A stretch of DNA of 50,437 nucleotides. Origin: Oligoflexia bacterium (lineage in GTDB: Bacteria > Bdellovibrionota > UBA1018 > CAIPTA01). The position numbers and the translations under genes are program-made. Positions within the stretch are counted from its first letter, which is position 1. Each line of letters starts with the position of its first letter. Of the stretch, positions 34,301 through 43,164 are shown one piece after another. The DNA lies in the NCBI GenBank assembly GCA_023954355.1, contig JAMLID010000024.1:1-50437 (forward strand). The letters run 5' to 3'. The notes under the pieces were generated by a model, which was not told the DNA's origin, made no database searches, and worked only from the letters and a program-made list of their open reading frames with translations.

Positions 34301-35737
34301 ATGAAGCAAGGCAAACTTACCTACGACCCTCTCTACGGATTTATTCGGTTAACTGAAACCGAAAATAAAATTGTACAATCACCTTTTTATCAAAGGCTTC
34401 GTTGGATAAAACAATTAGGATTTTCATCTTATATTTTTCCTGGAGCAGAGCATACAAGATTTGCTCACGCACTAGGCGTTATGCATATGGCAGATCAAAT
34501 TGTTCGTGCCATTGGTCGGGCAGTCCCAGATGAAAAATTATTTGATCCAAGCGCAAAAGATTCAGAGACTTTATTTCATAAAAGTATTCGAATCTCTGCC
34601 TTACTACATGATATCGGTACGTTTCCTTTTTCACATACCTGCGAAGGCGCTTATATCAAGCACGGAGATTCTTCCTTTAAGGCCTCTGATAGAGGAAAAC
34701 CTCTACCCAATAACCACGAACATTTGGGTGCCTTTATTCTAAAAAATACTAATTACGATCGAGGAATCACAAAAATACTAGAAGATGATCATATCGACAC
34801 CCAGGAGATCTCGCGATTCATCAAAGGTACAAATGCGAATATTTTAGGGAATCAGATTTTACATTCTGAAGTGGATTGTGACCGCATGGACTATCTAATG
34901 CGCGATGCTCATTATACTGGTCTAAAGTATGGGCAAATCGACAGAGAGTTTATTCTGTATCACATGACCACTTTCCCTACAGGATCAGGTAAAGAAAGTT
35001 TAGCCATTCGTGAAAACGCACTCCACTCTGTGGAAGATTTTCTTATTGCGAGGTTTGGCTGGTACTCTCAGGTGATCCGAAATTCGGGCGGGGCAAAATA
35101 CGATATTATTGCCGAAACAGTTACGAAATATTTTTTAGAAAAACGATTGCTATACCAATTTCAAGACCTGCTTCAGATGATTGAAAATGAGCCGGATAAA
35201 TTCTTTGGCTTTAACGACTTTTACTTCATGTCTACAGTCCATAAACACTATTTAGAGGGCACTGTTAAGAATCCAAAAATTCGTGAAATGATGAAGATGC
35301 TTCTTTTTCACGAAAGCCCAGTCGAAGTACAACTTGCACCATTTGAACATAAGCTCGTAACTAGGGATGAAAATGGTAGTCGAATTCGTGAATCCATCGT
35401 GAAAAAAATCGAGGAGCAAGTAAAAACATACCAAGACTGTATCAATCAACATGGCGATGCATCTGACTGGTTATTATATGATATTCCGGATTCAGATATT
35501 GCTTTTTCAAAAGCAAAGTCTGAGCTTGTTAAAAAAAGAAATGGTGACAATCTTTTAGAAGAGCGTGACCCAGTAAAAATCATGGATCGACAAGGAAATG
35601 TTTCACTTTTAATTGATAGAGAAAACTCTATTATCCGTATTCTCTCTAATGTGGTGAACTTTATACCTGTTTTATATATGAGTCCTAAAACCTACCAGTT
35701 GTTGGTAGAAAAAGGGCTGATTGCTCCACTAGAATAA
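34301..35737 (+). CDS. HD-superfamily phosphohydrolase (dNTPase-like)
   Basis: 478 residues from ATG 34301 (AGAGAAGAG upstream). LTYDPLYGFIRLTETE and FYQRLRWIKQLG open the family; metal ligands are in RFAHALGVMHMA (His), ALLHDIGTFPFSH (His-Asp) and SEVDCDRMDYLMRDA (Asp). These proteins resemble SAMHD1/dGTPases and are thought to act on nucleotides. Cytoplasmic and apparently a single-gene unit. Ends about 30 bp before an inverted-repeat element. Confident at family level; substrate unknown. Confidence 0.88.
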   Translation: MKQGKLTYDPLYGFIRLTETENKIVQSPFYQRLRWIKQLGFSSYIFPGAEHTRFAHALGVMHMADQIVRAIGRAVPDEKLFDPSAKDSETLFHKSIRISALLHDIGTFPFSHTCEGAYIKHGDSSFKASDRGKPLPNNHEHLGAFILKNTNYDRGITKILEDDHIDTQEISRFIKGTNANILGNQILHSEVDCDRMDYLMRDAHYTGLKYGQIDREFILYHMTTFPTGSGKESLAIRENALHSVEDFLIARFGWYSQVIRNSGGAKYDIIAETVTKYFLEKRLLYQFQDLLQMIENEPDKFFGFNDFYFMSTVHKHYLEGTVKNPKIREMMKMLLFHESPVEVQLAPFEHKLVTRDENGSRIRESIVKKIEEQVKTYQDCINQHGDASDWLLYDIPDSDIAFSKAKSELVKKRNGDNLLEERDPVKIMDRQGNVSLLIDRENSIIRILSNVVNFIPVLYMSPKTYQLLVEKGLIAPLE

Positions 35738-35764
35738 CTTTAGAAATCTCATAACATATAATAG

Positions 35765-35901
35765 CTGCCCCCGTTAATTGTTGTTGAACCATTTGATCAC
35801 TCAGGTGATGCTCTGCTCTTTACGCTTCAAAGTATACAAACATTGCTAATGAACTGTTTTTACTTAAGAAATTCCATCCAAACAACAATTAAAGGGGTCA
35901 G
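35765..35901. repeat. Imperfect 21-bp terminal inverted repeat element (REP/MITE-like)
   Basis: Left arm 35765-35785 and right arm 35881-35901 are reverse complements at 19 of 21 positions (arms carry CCCC..TTAATTGTTGTT and its complement ending GGGGTCAG). They enclose 95 bp with no ORF of note. It lies between the stop codons of two convergent genes and could fold into one large stem-loop, serving as terminator, or be a small non-autonomous mobile element. I see no clear target duplication and no second copy in the window. Confidence 0.6.
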
Positions 35902-35904
35902 TTG

Positions 35905-36702
35905 TTAATAGATACAATTGATTCGATTGTAATCGTTTTGCCCAAGGTTACGACGATTTTGGCTGACCTCAAGAAAGGGAAACATTACCGCATCGACATA
36001 CTGCTCTCTAGCAACTCCACAGTGTGGAGCAGTTGTTCCATCAATGGAATCACCAGAACTTCCATTACATGAATGAAGAAGACCTAAAACATGCCCGAGC
36101 TCATGAAGCAATAAACTCTCAGAATCAATAGGCTGCTTACCAGGAGCATTGAATCCCTCAAAGTTTAAGAGAATACTTGCTCCCACAATTTTACCGCCAA
36201 CAATAATCCAATCGGTTTGCCCTTGAACTCCATCGGGTAGAATTTTTCCGTTGGTTCCACAAGAATCTCTTTGGTTTTTATGAAATCCACTCGTAGCAAT
36301 TTTCCAAATACCCACAGCATCTGTCACTGAGGATGAATAAGATGCTTGAGCACAATCTGTTAATTCAGGAATATCTCTCCCTGATGTATTTCCAGTACCA
36401 TCGTTTATAATACTAAAAGCTCCTCGCATTCCACGAAGGCCAGCCCAAGTGTTCCATGTAGTTACCGAACCCCTAAGAGAATTCATAATTTCACCATTAT
36501 CAGCTACATAAAAGTCTCTATCAAAAACTACGGGAATCGGTAGAGCTGCCCATGCTCCTTGGAAACTTCCTTTTCCTTGATCTGCAGGCAAAATACATTG
36601 CGTGAAATTCACGATTCTATCTTTTTTACTTCCTGGTGCTCGAACAGAGCATGAAAATAATAAAAACACACAAGCAACTGATGCCAGTCCTTTGGCGAGC
36701 AT
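35905..36702 (-). CDS. Matrixin-like metzincin lipoprotein
   Basis: 265 residues from ATG 36702, which has AGGAGG 6 nt upstream; the open frame extends 40 codons further but that part lacks these features. Lipoprotein signal ends LLFSC (Cys18). Catalytic HELGHVLGLLH (His200, Glu201, His204, His210) and Met-turn VMFPF (Met240) mark a zinc metzincin, matrixin-like and small. Eight or so Cys in the mature part suggest disulphides, hence a periplasmic or surface location. The stop codon abuts the inverted-repeat element. Confidence 0.85.
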   Translation of the reverse strand: MLAKGLASVACVFLLFSCSVRAPGSKKDRIVNFTQCILPADQGKGSFQGAWAALPIPVVFDRDFYVADNGEIMNSLRGSVTTWNTWAGLRGMRGAFSIINDGTGNTSGRDIPELTDCAQASYSSSVTDAVGIWKIATSGFHKNQRDSCGTNGKILPDGVQGQTDWIIVGGKIVGASILLNFEGFNAPGKQPIDSESLLLHELGHVLGLLHSCNGSSGDSIDGTTAPHCGVAREQYVDAVMFPFLEVSQNRRNLGQNDYNRINCIY

Positions 36703-37039
36703 TGGTTTCCTCCTAAAACAGCTGAAAAGTAGCCTTTCGAAAAAAGAGCTAGTTTTCTTGCTCTTATCTATTTTCCTTGTCTTAATATAACGTGTCAAAC
36801 AGTCTCCCAGGTAAATGAGCACTCTTCTAAACTTTATCGGCCGCTTTTTCTGTGAACTTTCTCTGGTTTCTTCCCATAATTATCCATACTTAGGCTATCT
36901 TGCATTTATAGTTTAGGGGTGTTATCTATGTGCCAAGCTTCTCGTCCGAGGGGCTTTTTTTATAAGCTCGAAACGTCGTGCTTTTAGGGAGATCCTTGGG
37001 CAGGGCGTGGGTTCCGTCAAATTTAGGTGCACTTAAAGA
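36703..37039 (+). promoter_or_regulatory. Leader region of the rimP-nusA-infB operon
   Basis: About 340 bp between the divergent matrixin gene and rimP. It contains a candidate promoter TTGCAT (36900-36905), 17 nt, TATCTA (36923-36928), immediately followed by a factor-independent terminator (36935-36961), then 78 bp to rimP. No initiator tRNA gene is recognisable here, unlike in E. coli where metY heads the operon. The terminator position suggests attenuation or a very short leader RNA. Confidence 0.5.
36935..36961 (+). terminator. Terminator/attenuator upstream of rimP
   Basis: Stem AAGCTTCTC / GAGGGGCTT (two G-T wobbles), GTCC loop, seven T (36955-36961). On the plus strand nothing else upstream needs terminating for over 1 kb, hence the attenuator interpretation. 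Confidence 0.7.
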
Positions 37040-37588
37040 ATGGCAGGATTAAATTCGAGCAATCAAAGAATACGTTCTATAGAACAACTAGTTTCTTCTT
37101 ATATTCAGAAACTAGGCTACGAATTAGTTGATCTTGAATTCTCTCCTAAAAGCTCTCATGGATCGGCCACTTTGCGGCTTTTCATCGACAGTCTTTCGGG
37201 AACACCGATCTCATTTGATGACTGTGCGACAGTTGATCATCAATTAGATGAAGTGTTCACTAGTCCTGAATTTGAACAATTAGTACCAGAGGGATTTACC
37301 CTTGAAGTTTCTAGCCCGGGCATCGACAGGCCACTTAAAAAACCTGAAGATTTCGTCCGATTTGTGGGAAGTCCTGTATTGATTAAAACAGTACGGGCAC
37401 TAAGTTTAGAAGAGATGGGAAATGCCATTTATTTTGAACACCACCAGAAACAAAAGAACTTTTTTGGAACCTTACGATCTTTTAAAGAAGAAGCTATAGA
37501 GTTAGAAACAGACGGCCAGAGATTTTTCATTCCGTTCAGCTTGGTTACCAAAGCGCAATTGGATGTTAGCTCTAAGCTAGAAACCTAA
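37040..37588 (+). CDS. rimP: Ribosome maturation factor RimP
   Basis: 182 residues. Family marks: GYELVDLEF at the start, LRLFIDS, DDCATVDHQLDEV, and LEVSSPGIDRPLKKPEDF, the most conserved RimP segment, followed by the C-terminal SH3-like domain (FFGTLRSFKEEAIELE, IPFSLVTKAQL). Assists 30S subunit maturation. First gene of rimP-nusA-infB-rbfA-truB. AGGTG lies 10 nt before ATG 37040. Confidence 0.95.
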   Translation: MAGLNSSNQRIRSIEQLVSSYIQKLGYELVDLEFSPKSSHGSATLRLFIDSLSGTPISFDDCATVDHQLDEVFTSPEFEQLVPEGFTLEVSSPGIDRPLKKPEDFVRFVGSPVLIKTVRALSLEEMGNAIYFEHHQKQKNFFGTLRSFKEEAIELETDGQRFFIPFSLVTKAQLDVSSKLET

Positions 37589-37612
37589 ATTAGGCAGAAA
37601 AAGGAAAATATC

Positions 37613-39001
37613 ATGAACTTCTCAGAATTAAGTCGAGTAATTGATGCTGTTGGAAAAGACAAAGGAATAAGCAGAGAAATCGTTATTGAAGCTTTAGAGC
37701 AAGCAATGCTTATGGCAGCAAGAAAAAAACTAGGACCAACCGCTGAACTAGAGGCTCATTGGAACAATGAAATTGGTGAAGTTGAGATCTTCCAATTTAA
37801 AAAAGTTGTTGCTCATGACAACCAAATCTCAGATGACGATCGTGAAATCGCTTTAGACGAAGCAAAGAAATTAGATGACGAGGCAAAGGTTGATGACGAA
37901 CTAGGCATCAAGCTTGAAACCGTAAACTTTGGTCGTATCGATGCGCAAACTGCTAGACAAATCATTTTACAAAAAGTTCGCGATGCAGAGAGAGATATCA
38001 TCTACAAAGAATTTATCGGCCGAAAAGGGCAAATCATCAGTGGTATCGCTAGAAGATCAGAGCGCGGTGGCATCATCGTGGATCTAGGCAAAACCGAGGC
38101 TTTCTTACCTCGTCAAGGCATTATTCAAGGTGAGCAATACAAACCAGGAGACAGAATACAAGCACTTTTAGAAGACGTAGCAGAAACAAATCGCGGGCCT
38201 CAATTAATGTTATCGAGAACATCCCCACGATATTTGATTGCTCTTTTTGAAATGGAAGTTCCAGAAATCTCTGAAGAAGTTGTCGAAATTCGACTTTGTG
38301 TACGTGAACCAGGTGAAAGAGCAAAAATTGCTGTTTATTCTAACGATAGAGACGTGGATCCTGTAGGAGCTTGTGTTGGAATGAAGGGCATTAGAGTACA
38401 GAATGTAGTGCAAGAGCTTAGAGGTGAAAAAATTGATATCATTCCTTGGAATGAAGACGTAACTGTATTTGTTAGATCAGCGCTTGCTCCAGCAGAAATT
38501 TCTATGGTTAGAGTGATTCCAGCAACAAACACTTTAGAAATCGTAGTAGAGGATGACCAATTATCCCTTGCCATCGGAAGAAAAGGGCAAAATGTTCGCT
38601 TAGCATCTCAAATTACTGGTTGGAAAGTAGATATTCTTTCTAAATCTAAACTTGATTTGAGAACAAAAAGTGCAATCGCCAACCTTAAACACATTGATGG
38701 ACTAACAGATACATTAGCTCAATCAATTTACCAGTGTGGCTTTTTAAATGTTTTAGACCTCTCTAAACAATCGGTTGAAACCTTGGCAAGAATCCCAGGA
38801 TTCGAAGGTGAAGGTGCAGCACAAGAATTAAAGAAAAAAGTGGATCATGCTGTAAAAACCTTAGGTGAAGAAGTAGCCAGCGGTATTGTAAAAGAAGAAG
38901 CAAAAGCTTCTGATTCTTCAAAAGCTACTTTAGCCGATGCAGATAACCGCTTAAAAGAAGCGATTGCATCTGCAAATAACAAAGGCGACGGTAATGAGTA
39001 A
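37613..39001 (+). CDS. nusA: Transcription termination/antitermination factor NusA
   Basis: 462 residues: N-terminal RNA-polymerase-binding domain (1-130), S1 domain (about 135-200, GQIISGIARRSERGGIIVDLG), KH domains (about 225-345; VDPVGACVGMKGIRVQNVVQEL and LSLAIGRKGQNVRLA) and one C-terminal helix-hairpin-helix module (LARIPGFEGEGAAQEL). It has one acidic-repeat module rather than the two of E. coli NusA. Promotes pausing and termination, and may act on the operon's own leader. AAGGA before ATG 37613; 24 bp after rimP. Confidence 0.97.
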   Translation: MNFSELSRVIDAVGKDKGISREIVIEALEQAMLMAARKKLGPTAELEAHWNNEIGEVEIFQFKKVVAHDNQISDDDREIALDEAKKLDDEAKVDDELGIKLETVNFGRIDAQTARQIILQKVRDAERDIIYKEFIGRKGQIISGIARRSERGGIIVDLGKTEAFLPRQGIIQGEQYKPGDRIQALLEDVAETNRGPQLMLSRTSPRYLIALFEMEVPEISEEVVEIRLCVREPGERAKIAVYSNDRDVDPVGACVGMKGIRVQNVVQELRGEKIDIIPWNEDVTVFVRSALAPAEISMVRVIPATNTLEIVVEDDQLSLAIGRKGQNVRLASQITGWKVDILSKSKLDLRTKSAIANLKHIDGLTDTLAQSIYQCGFLNVLDLSKQSVETLARIPGFEGEGAAQELKKKVDHAVKTLGEEVASGIVKEEAKASDSSKATLADADNRLKEAIASANNKGDGNE

Positions 39002-39049
39002 TTAAAGAGACTTTAAGAACAGGGAAAAGGAAAACGGAGAAATTATAAG

Positions 39050-41806
39050 ATGTCAGAGCAACAGCAAGAATCAATGAAGGTGTATGAGTTAGCAAAAGAG
39101 CTGGGTCTGGACTCTTTTGCCCTTCTAGACAAACTAAAAGAAATAAATATTGAAGTTAAAAGCCATATGAGTAGTTTAGCCTCTGATCAAGCAGAAGCTG
39201 CAAGAGCTGCTCTACGCGCACCTCAAAAAGCTGCGACAACAAAAACCGTTAAAAAAAGAACTACTGCTAAAGCAAAAAAGGCAGACAGTTCTGCAGAAGT
39301 TTCTGTAACAGCTACCGCAGAAGTAAAGGCTAAGAAACCATCTACTTCGAAGACACCTAAGCGAAAAGTTATTAAAAGACGTGCTGCTGACTCAGATGGT
39401 GAAAGTGAAGAAACAACTGCAATACCTTCAGCAAAAACTTCTAGTCAACTTATTGATATAGATGAAGAAGCTTTCGAACTAGCTAGTACAGCACAAGTTG
39501 CTGAGCAAGAAGTACAAGAAGAAGTGACTCTTGATTCTTCAAAAGAAGCAGTTCAAGTAACTGAATCAGAACCTCCTGTAGTGGAAGAACAACCAAAAAT
39601 AATTAAAAAAGAGTTTCCCTATACACCAAAAGAAAATGCTCCTGGTACAAAGGTAATTTTTCGTTCGCCCGGAAGCAAAAAGCCTGTTGAAAAAGACGAG
39701 CTTCTAGATGAGTTTAAAGCAAGGCGCTTAAAAATTATCAAGCAAGCACCAGAAAAATCTGAATCGCAAGAAGATAACCAGAGACCAACATACAGAACAC
39801 CTGGCGCTCACTCTGCAAATACTGAACAGGGCCAAAGCAAAGAAGATATGTTTCAGCCAATCACTTCTTATGTAAAAAAAGAAGAGGATGAGAAGCGAAG
39901 AACAGGGCACACTAAAAGTACAGCAATAGAAGATGTACGCATCGCAGATTTTAGAAAACGAGAAATGGTTTTCCAACCCAAGAGAAAGAAGCTTCCACCA
40001 GGAAAACTTTTACAAAAAACACAAATTACCGAAATGGCTGCCCATAAAAAGAAAATAAAAGTAGACGAGAAAATAGTTGTATCAGAATTAGCTCAACGCA
40101 TGGGAGAGAAATCTGCTAAAGTGATGGCAAAGCTAGTTCAATTAGGTGTCATGGCAACAATCAATCAAACGATTGATTTTGATACTGCTCAACTGATTGC
40201 TTCTGAATTTGGGTGGGAAATAGAAAACGTAGCTTTTAATGAAACCCACCTATTGAACACAATTGCTACAGAAGAATCAGACAAAGATTTGAGTACGCGT
40301 CCTCCTGTAGTGACAATCATGGGCCACGTAGACCATGGAAAAACTTCTCTTCTCGATACCATTCGTAATGCCAACGTAGTTGCTGGAGAAGCTGGTGGAA
40401 TCACTCAACACATTGGTGCTTATTCTGTTACTGTTGATGGGAAACCTATTACATTCTTAGACACTCCTGGACATGAAGCTTTCGCTAATATGAGATCAAG
40501 AGGTGCAAACCTTACAGATATCGTAGTGCTTGTTGTTGCATCTGATGATTCAATCATGCCTCAAACAATTGAAGCGATAAAACATACACAAACCGCTGGT
40601 GTTCCTATGATCGTTGCCGCAAATAAAATGGATAAACCAGGTGCAAATATAGAAAAACTGAAAAAAGATTTATCTGCAAACAACGTGCTTGTTGAAGAAT
40701 GGGGCGGAGAAGTACCTCTAGTGCCCATTTCTGCTTTAAAGAAAACTGGCATAAAGGAGCTTTTAGAAACAATCGCTCTTCAATCAGAAGTTCTAGAGTT
40801 AAAGGCTAACGCTAAAAAAAGTGCTGAGGGTGTAATATTAGAATCTAGAATGGAAAAAGGTAGAGGTATAGTTACAGATCTTCTTGTTGATAGTGGTACA
40901 TTAAAGTCTGGTGACATCATAGTCGTAGGCACAACTTACGGCCGAGCAAGAGCGATGATGAACGATAAAGGTCAGAGCGTCAAAGAAGTACCTCCTGGAT
41001 TCCCTGTAGAAGTCATTGGTCTAGCCGACGTGCCAAGCGCCGGAGATACTTTTCATGTTGTTGTTAGCGAAGCAGACGCAAAAGCAATTGTAGACAACCG
41101 AAAAAAGAAAATCTTAGAGGAAAAATCTGCCGATGCTGCTCCTAAAGTACTTTCACTAGAAGACTTGATGAGTAAAATCCCGAATCCAGACATCAAAGAA
41201 CTTAATTTATTAATTAAGGCCGATGTTTTTGGATCTAGTGAAGCAATCAGAGAATCTATTGAAAAAATTGAAAGTGAAAAAGTTAAAGCTAAAGTTATTC
41301 AGAGCGGAGTTGGCGTAATTACGGAAAATGATGTTCTAATGGCAAAAGCATCAAGCGCACTTATTCTTGGGTTCAACTCAAAGCCAGACAATAAAGCTAG
41401 AGATGCCGCTAAAAGAGAAAAAATAGACATCAGACACTATAACATCATCTATAAACTTTTAGACGATGTTAAAGAGGCAATGGAAAATCTATTAGAGCCA
41501 ATCCGAAAAGAGACCCTTGTTGGTAAGGCTGAAGTAAAACAAGTATTTAATGTTTCTAAGCTTGGAACCGTTGCTGGATCAATCGTTCTTGAAGGAAAGA
41601 TTTCAAGAAATGCTTTTGCTAAAGTAATGCGAGGCTCTGACATCGTTGCAGAAGGTAATATTGTATCACTAAAACGATTTAAAGATGATGTCTCTGAAAC
41701 AATTAAAGGCCAAGAGTGTGGTATCGGTGTAGAGCGCTTTGACGATTATCAAGCAGGGGATATTGTCAGCGTTTACCACGTTGAGCTGGTAAAGCAGCAC
41801 TTATAA
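39050..41806 (+). CDS. infB: Translation initiation factor IF-2
   Basis: 918 residues, the long form. The N-terminus has the small IF2-N domain (VYELAKELGLDS...LLDKLKE), then about 300 residues of low-complexity Lys/Glu/Ala-rich linker, a second IF2-N-like domain (about 335-395), the GTPase (GHVDHGKT with Lys431, DTPGHEAF, NKMDKPG) and domains II-IV. Delivers initiator tRNA to the 30S P site. GGAG precedes ATG 39050. Cotranscribed with nusA (48 bp gap) and rbfA (3 bp gap). Confidence 0.97.
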   Translation: MSEQQQESMKVYELAKELGLDSFALLDKLKEINIEVKSHMSSLASDQAEAARAALRAPQKAATTKTVKKRTTAKAKKADSSAEVSVTATAEVKAKKPSTSKTPKRKVIKRRAADSDGESEETTAIPSAKTSSQLIDIDEEAFELASTAQVAEQEVQEEVTLDSSKEAVQVTESEPPVVEEQPKIIKKEFPYTPKENAPGTKVIFRSPGSKKPVEKDELLDEFKARRLKIIKQAPEKSESQEDNQRPTYRTPGAHSANTEQGQSKEDMFQPITSYVKKEEDEKRRTGHTKSTAIEDVRIADFRKREMVFQPKRKKLPPGKLLQKTQITEMAAHKKKIKVDEKIVVSELAQRMGEKSAKVMAKLVQLGVMATINQTIDFDTAQLIASEFGWEIENVAFNETHLLNTIATEESDKDLSTRPPVVTIMGHVDHGKTSLLDTIRNANVVAGEAGGITQHIGAYSVTVDGKPITFLDTPGHEAFANMRSRGANLTDIVVLVVASDDSIMPQTIEAIKHTQTAGVPMIVAANKMDKPGANIEKLKKDLSANNVLVEEWGGEVPLVPISALKKTGIKELLETIALQSEVLELKANAKKSAEGVILESRMEKGRGIVTDLLVDSGTLKSGDIIVVGTTYGRARAMMNDKGQSVKEVPPGFPVEVIGLADVPSAGDTFHVVVSEADAKAIVDNRKKKILEEKSADAAPKVLSLEDLMSKIPNPDIKELNLLIKADVFGSSEAIRESIEKIESEKVKAKVIQSGVGVITENDVLMAKASSALILGFNSKPDNKARDAAKREKIDIRHYNIIYKLLDDVKEAMENLLEPIRKETLVGKAEVKQVFNVSKLGTVAGSIVLEGKISRNAFAKVMRGSDIVAEGNIVSLKRFKDDVSETIKGQECGIGVERFDDYQAGDIVSVYHVELVKQHL

Positions 41807-41809
41807 AGA

Positions 41810-42232
41810 ATGAGTAAACGAACAAAACAAATCTCAAACTCGATTCGCTCAGAACTAGTAAGTATTGCGCGAACAGAAATTCATGACCCAAAACTACAAA
41901 AAGTGGGAATGATTACATTTTCAAACGTAGACCTCTCGCCCGACTTACGTAATGGAACAGTCTGGGTGTCTTTCATGGGGAAAAAAGAAAGTGATAAAGA
42001 CGTTCAAGAGGCATTAGAGGCACTAAACCGCGCTAGTGGATTTATTCATAGATTACTTATTAAAAGAATTCCGATTAAAATACATCCTCACCTTTTATTC
42101 AAATATGATGCTATGTTTGACAATGCTGCTACTGTAAGTATTGCATTTCAGTCAGCTGAATCTTTAGAAAAAGAAACTTCAGAATATAGAAAAAGTCATA
42201 CCCAGGACGCTACAGAAGAAGACTCAGAGTAG
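41810..42232 (+). CDS. rbfA: Ribosome-binding factor A
   Basis: 140 residues, KH-like fold: RTKQISNSIRSELVSIARTEI at the start, KVGMITFSNVDLSPDLRNGTVWVSF in the core, and GFIHRLLIKRI with PHLLFKYD at the end. Needed for 16S 5'-end maturation and 30S assembly. ATG is 3 bp after the infB stop; truB follows 8 bp after it. The C-terminus is extended and acidic. Confidence 0.93.
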   Translation: MSKRTKQISNSIRSELVSIARTEIHDPKLQKVGMITFSNVDLSPDLRNGTVWVSFMGKKESDKDVQEALEALNRASGFIHRLLIKRIPIKIHPHLLFKYDAMFDNAATVSIAFQSAESLEKETSEYRKSHTQDATEEDSE

Positions 42233-42240
42233 GAATAAAA

Positions 42241-43155
42241 ATGAAAAGCGACGGTATTCTCCTACTCGATAAACCCTCTGGTTTGAGTTCTGCTAATGCT
42301 CTAAATCAAATTAAGAAAAAATTTAAGCTCGATAAAATTGGCCATGGCGGAACTCTTGACCCTTTCGCTTCAGGCTTGCTTGTTGTCATGATAGGAGAGG
42401 CAACAAAAGTCGCGCGATTTCTTCTCGAAGGCGAAAAATCGTACATAGCAAAAATGAAACTAGGCTCTAATACAACCACAGGAGACCCAGAGGGAGAGTT
42501 AGTTGAAAGAAAAGAAATCACTCCCATTGAATCTATTGAATGGAAAAGCATTCTTTCTAGCTTTTTAGGTAAATCAAAGCAGACTCCCCCTATATATTCT
42601 GCAATCAAAATAAAAGGAAAGCCTCTGTACGAATATGCAAGGAAAGGAATTTCTGTAGAAATCCCTTCTAGAGAAATTTATCTCACTTCTTTATCTTTGA
42701 TTTCTAATCAAACAGATGAGTTAGAATTTTCTGTCACATGTTCTGGCGGTACTTACATTAGAGTTTTAGCTGAAGATATCGCAAAGAAATCTAAAAATCT
42801 TGGCCACTTAATAGAATTAAGAAGAACTACATCATCAAATTTTTCTATCGAAAACGCTATTTCACTTGCAAGCCTCCTCGATCTTGAAGAGATCCCTCAA
42901 CTATACCCAATGCTAAGCATGCTGCAGCACCTTCCAAAGGTTTTTTGTAACAAAGCACAAGTCAAAAAAATCACTCAAGGAAACCTAGCTATATTTGAGG
43001 AATTAAAAGAACAGATCATTCAGCCAGGCTATTTTATATGCGCCTATAAAGAAGAAGATAAAATCTTACCTGTTGCCATATGCAACCATCATCCTATGCT
43101 GCTTCCTTTTTGTAGTATTGAAAGAGTTTTTGACGCTCGCGAAATCGAGACGTAA
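42241..43155 (+). CDS. truB: tRNA pseudouridine(55) synthase TruB
   Basis: 304 residues. GILLLDKPSGLSSANAL at the start, then KIGHGGTLDPFASGLLVV with catalytic Asp40, YSAIKIKGKPLYEYAR, and CSGGTYIRVLAEDI. Makes the T-loop pseudouridine in tRNAs. The C-terminal PUA-like part is short. AGGA upstream of ATG 42241. Last recognised gene of the classic translation operon; rpsO and pnp, which follow truB in many bacteria, are absent here. Confidence 0.95.
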   Translation: MKSDGILLLDKPSGLSSANALNQIKKKFKLDKIGHGGTLDPFASGLLVVMIGEATKVARFLLEGEKSYIAKMKLGSNTTTGDPEGELVERKEITPIESIEWKSILSSFLGKSKQTPPIYSAIKIKGKPLYEYARKGISVEIPSREIYLTSLSLISNQTDELEFSVTCSGGTYIRVLAEDIAKKSKNLGHLIELRRTTSSNFSIENAISLASLLDLEEIPQLYPMLSMLQHLPKVFCNKAQVKKITQGNLAIFEELKEQIIQPGYFICAYKEEDKILPVAICNHHPMLLPFCSIERVFDAREIET

Positions 43156-43164
43156 AATTCTTTT

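Noticed and set aside
36960..37040. Initiator tRNA gene before rimP, as in E. coli
   Set aside because: The sequence GGGTTCCGTC resembles a T-arm but does not fit TTCRANNC, and no acceptor or anticodon stems can be formed.
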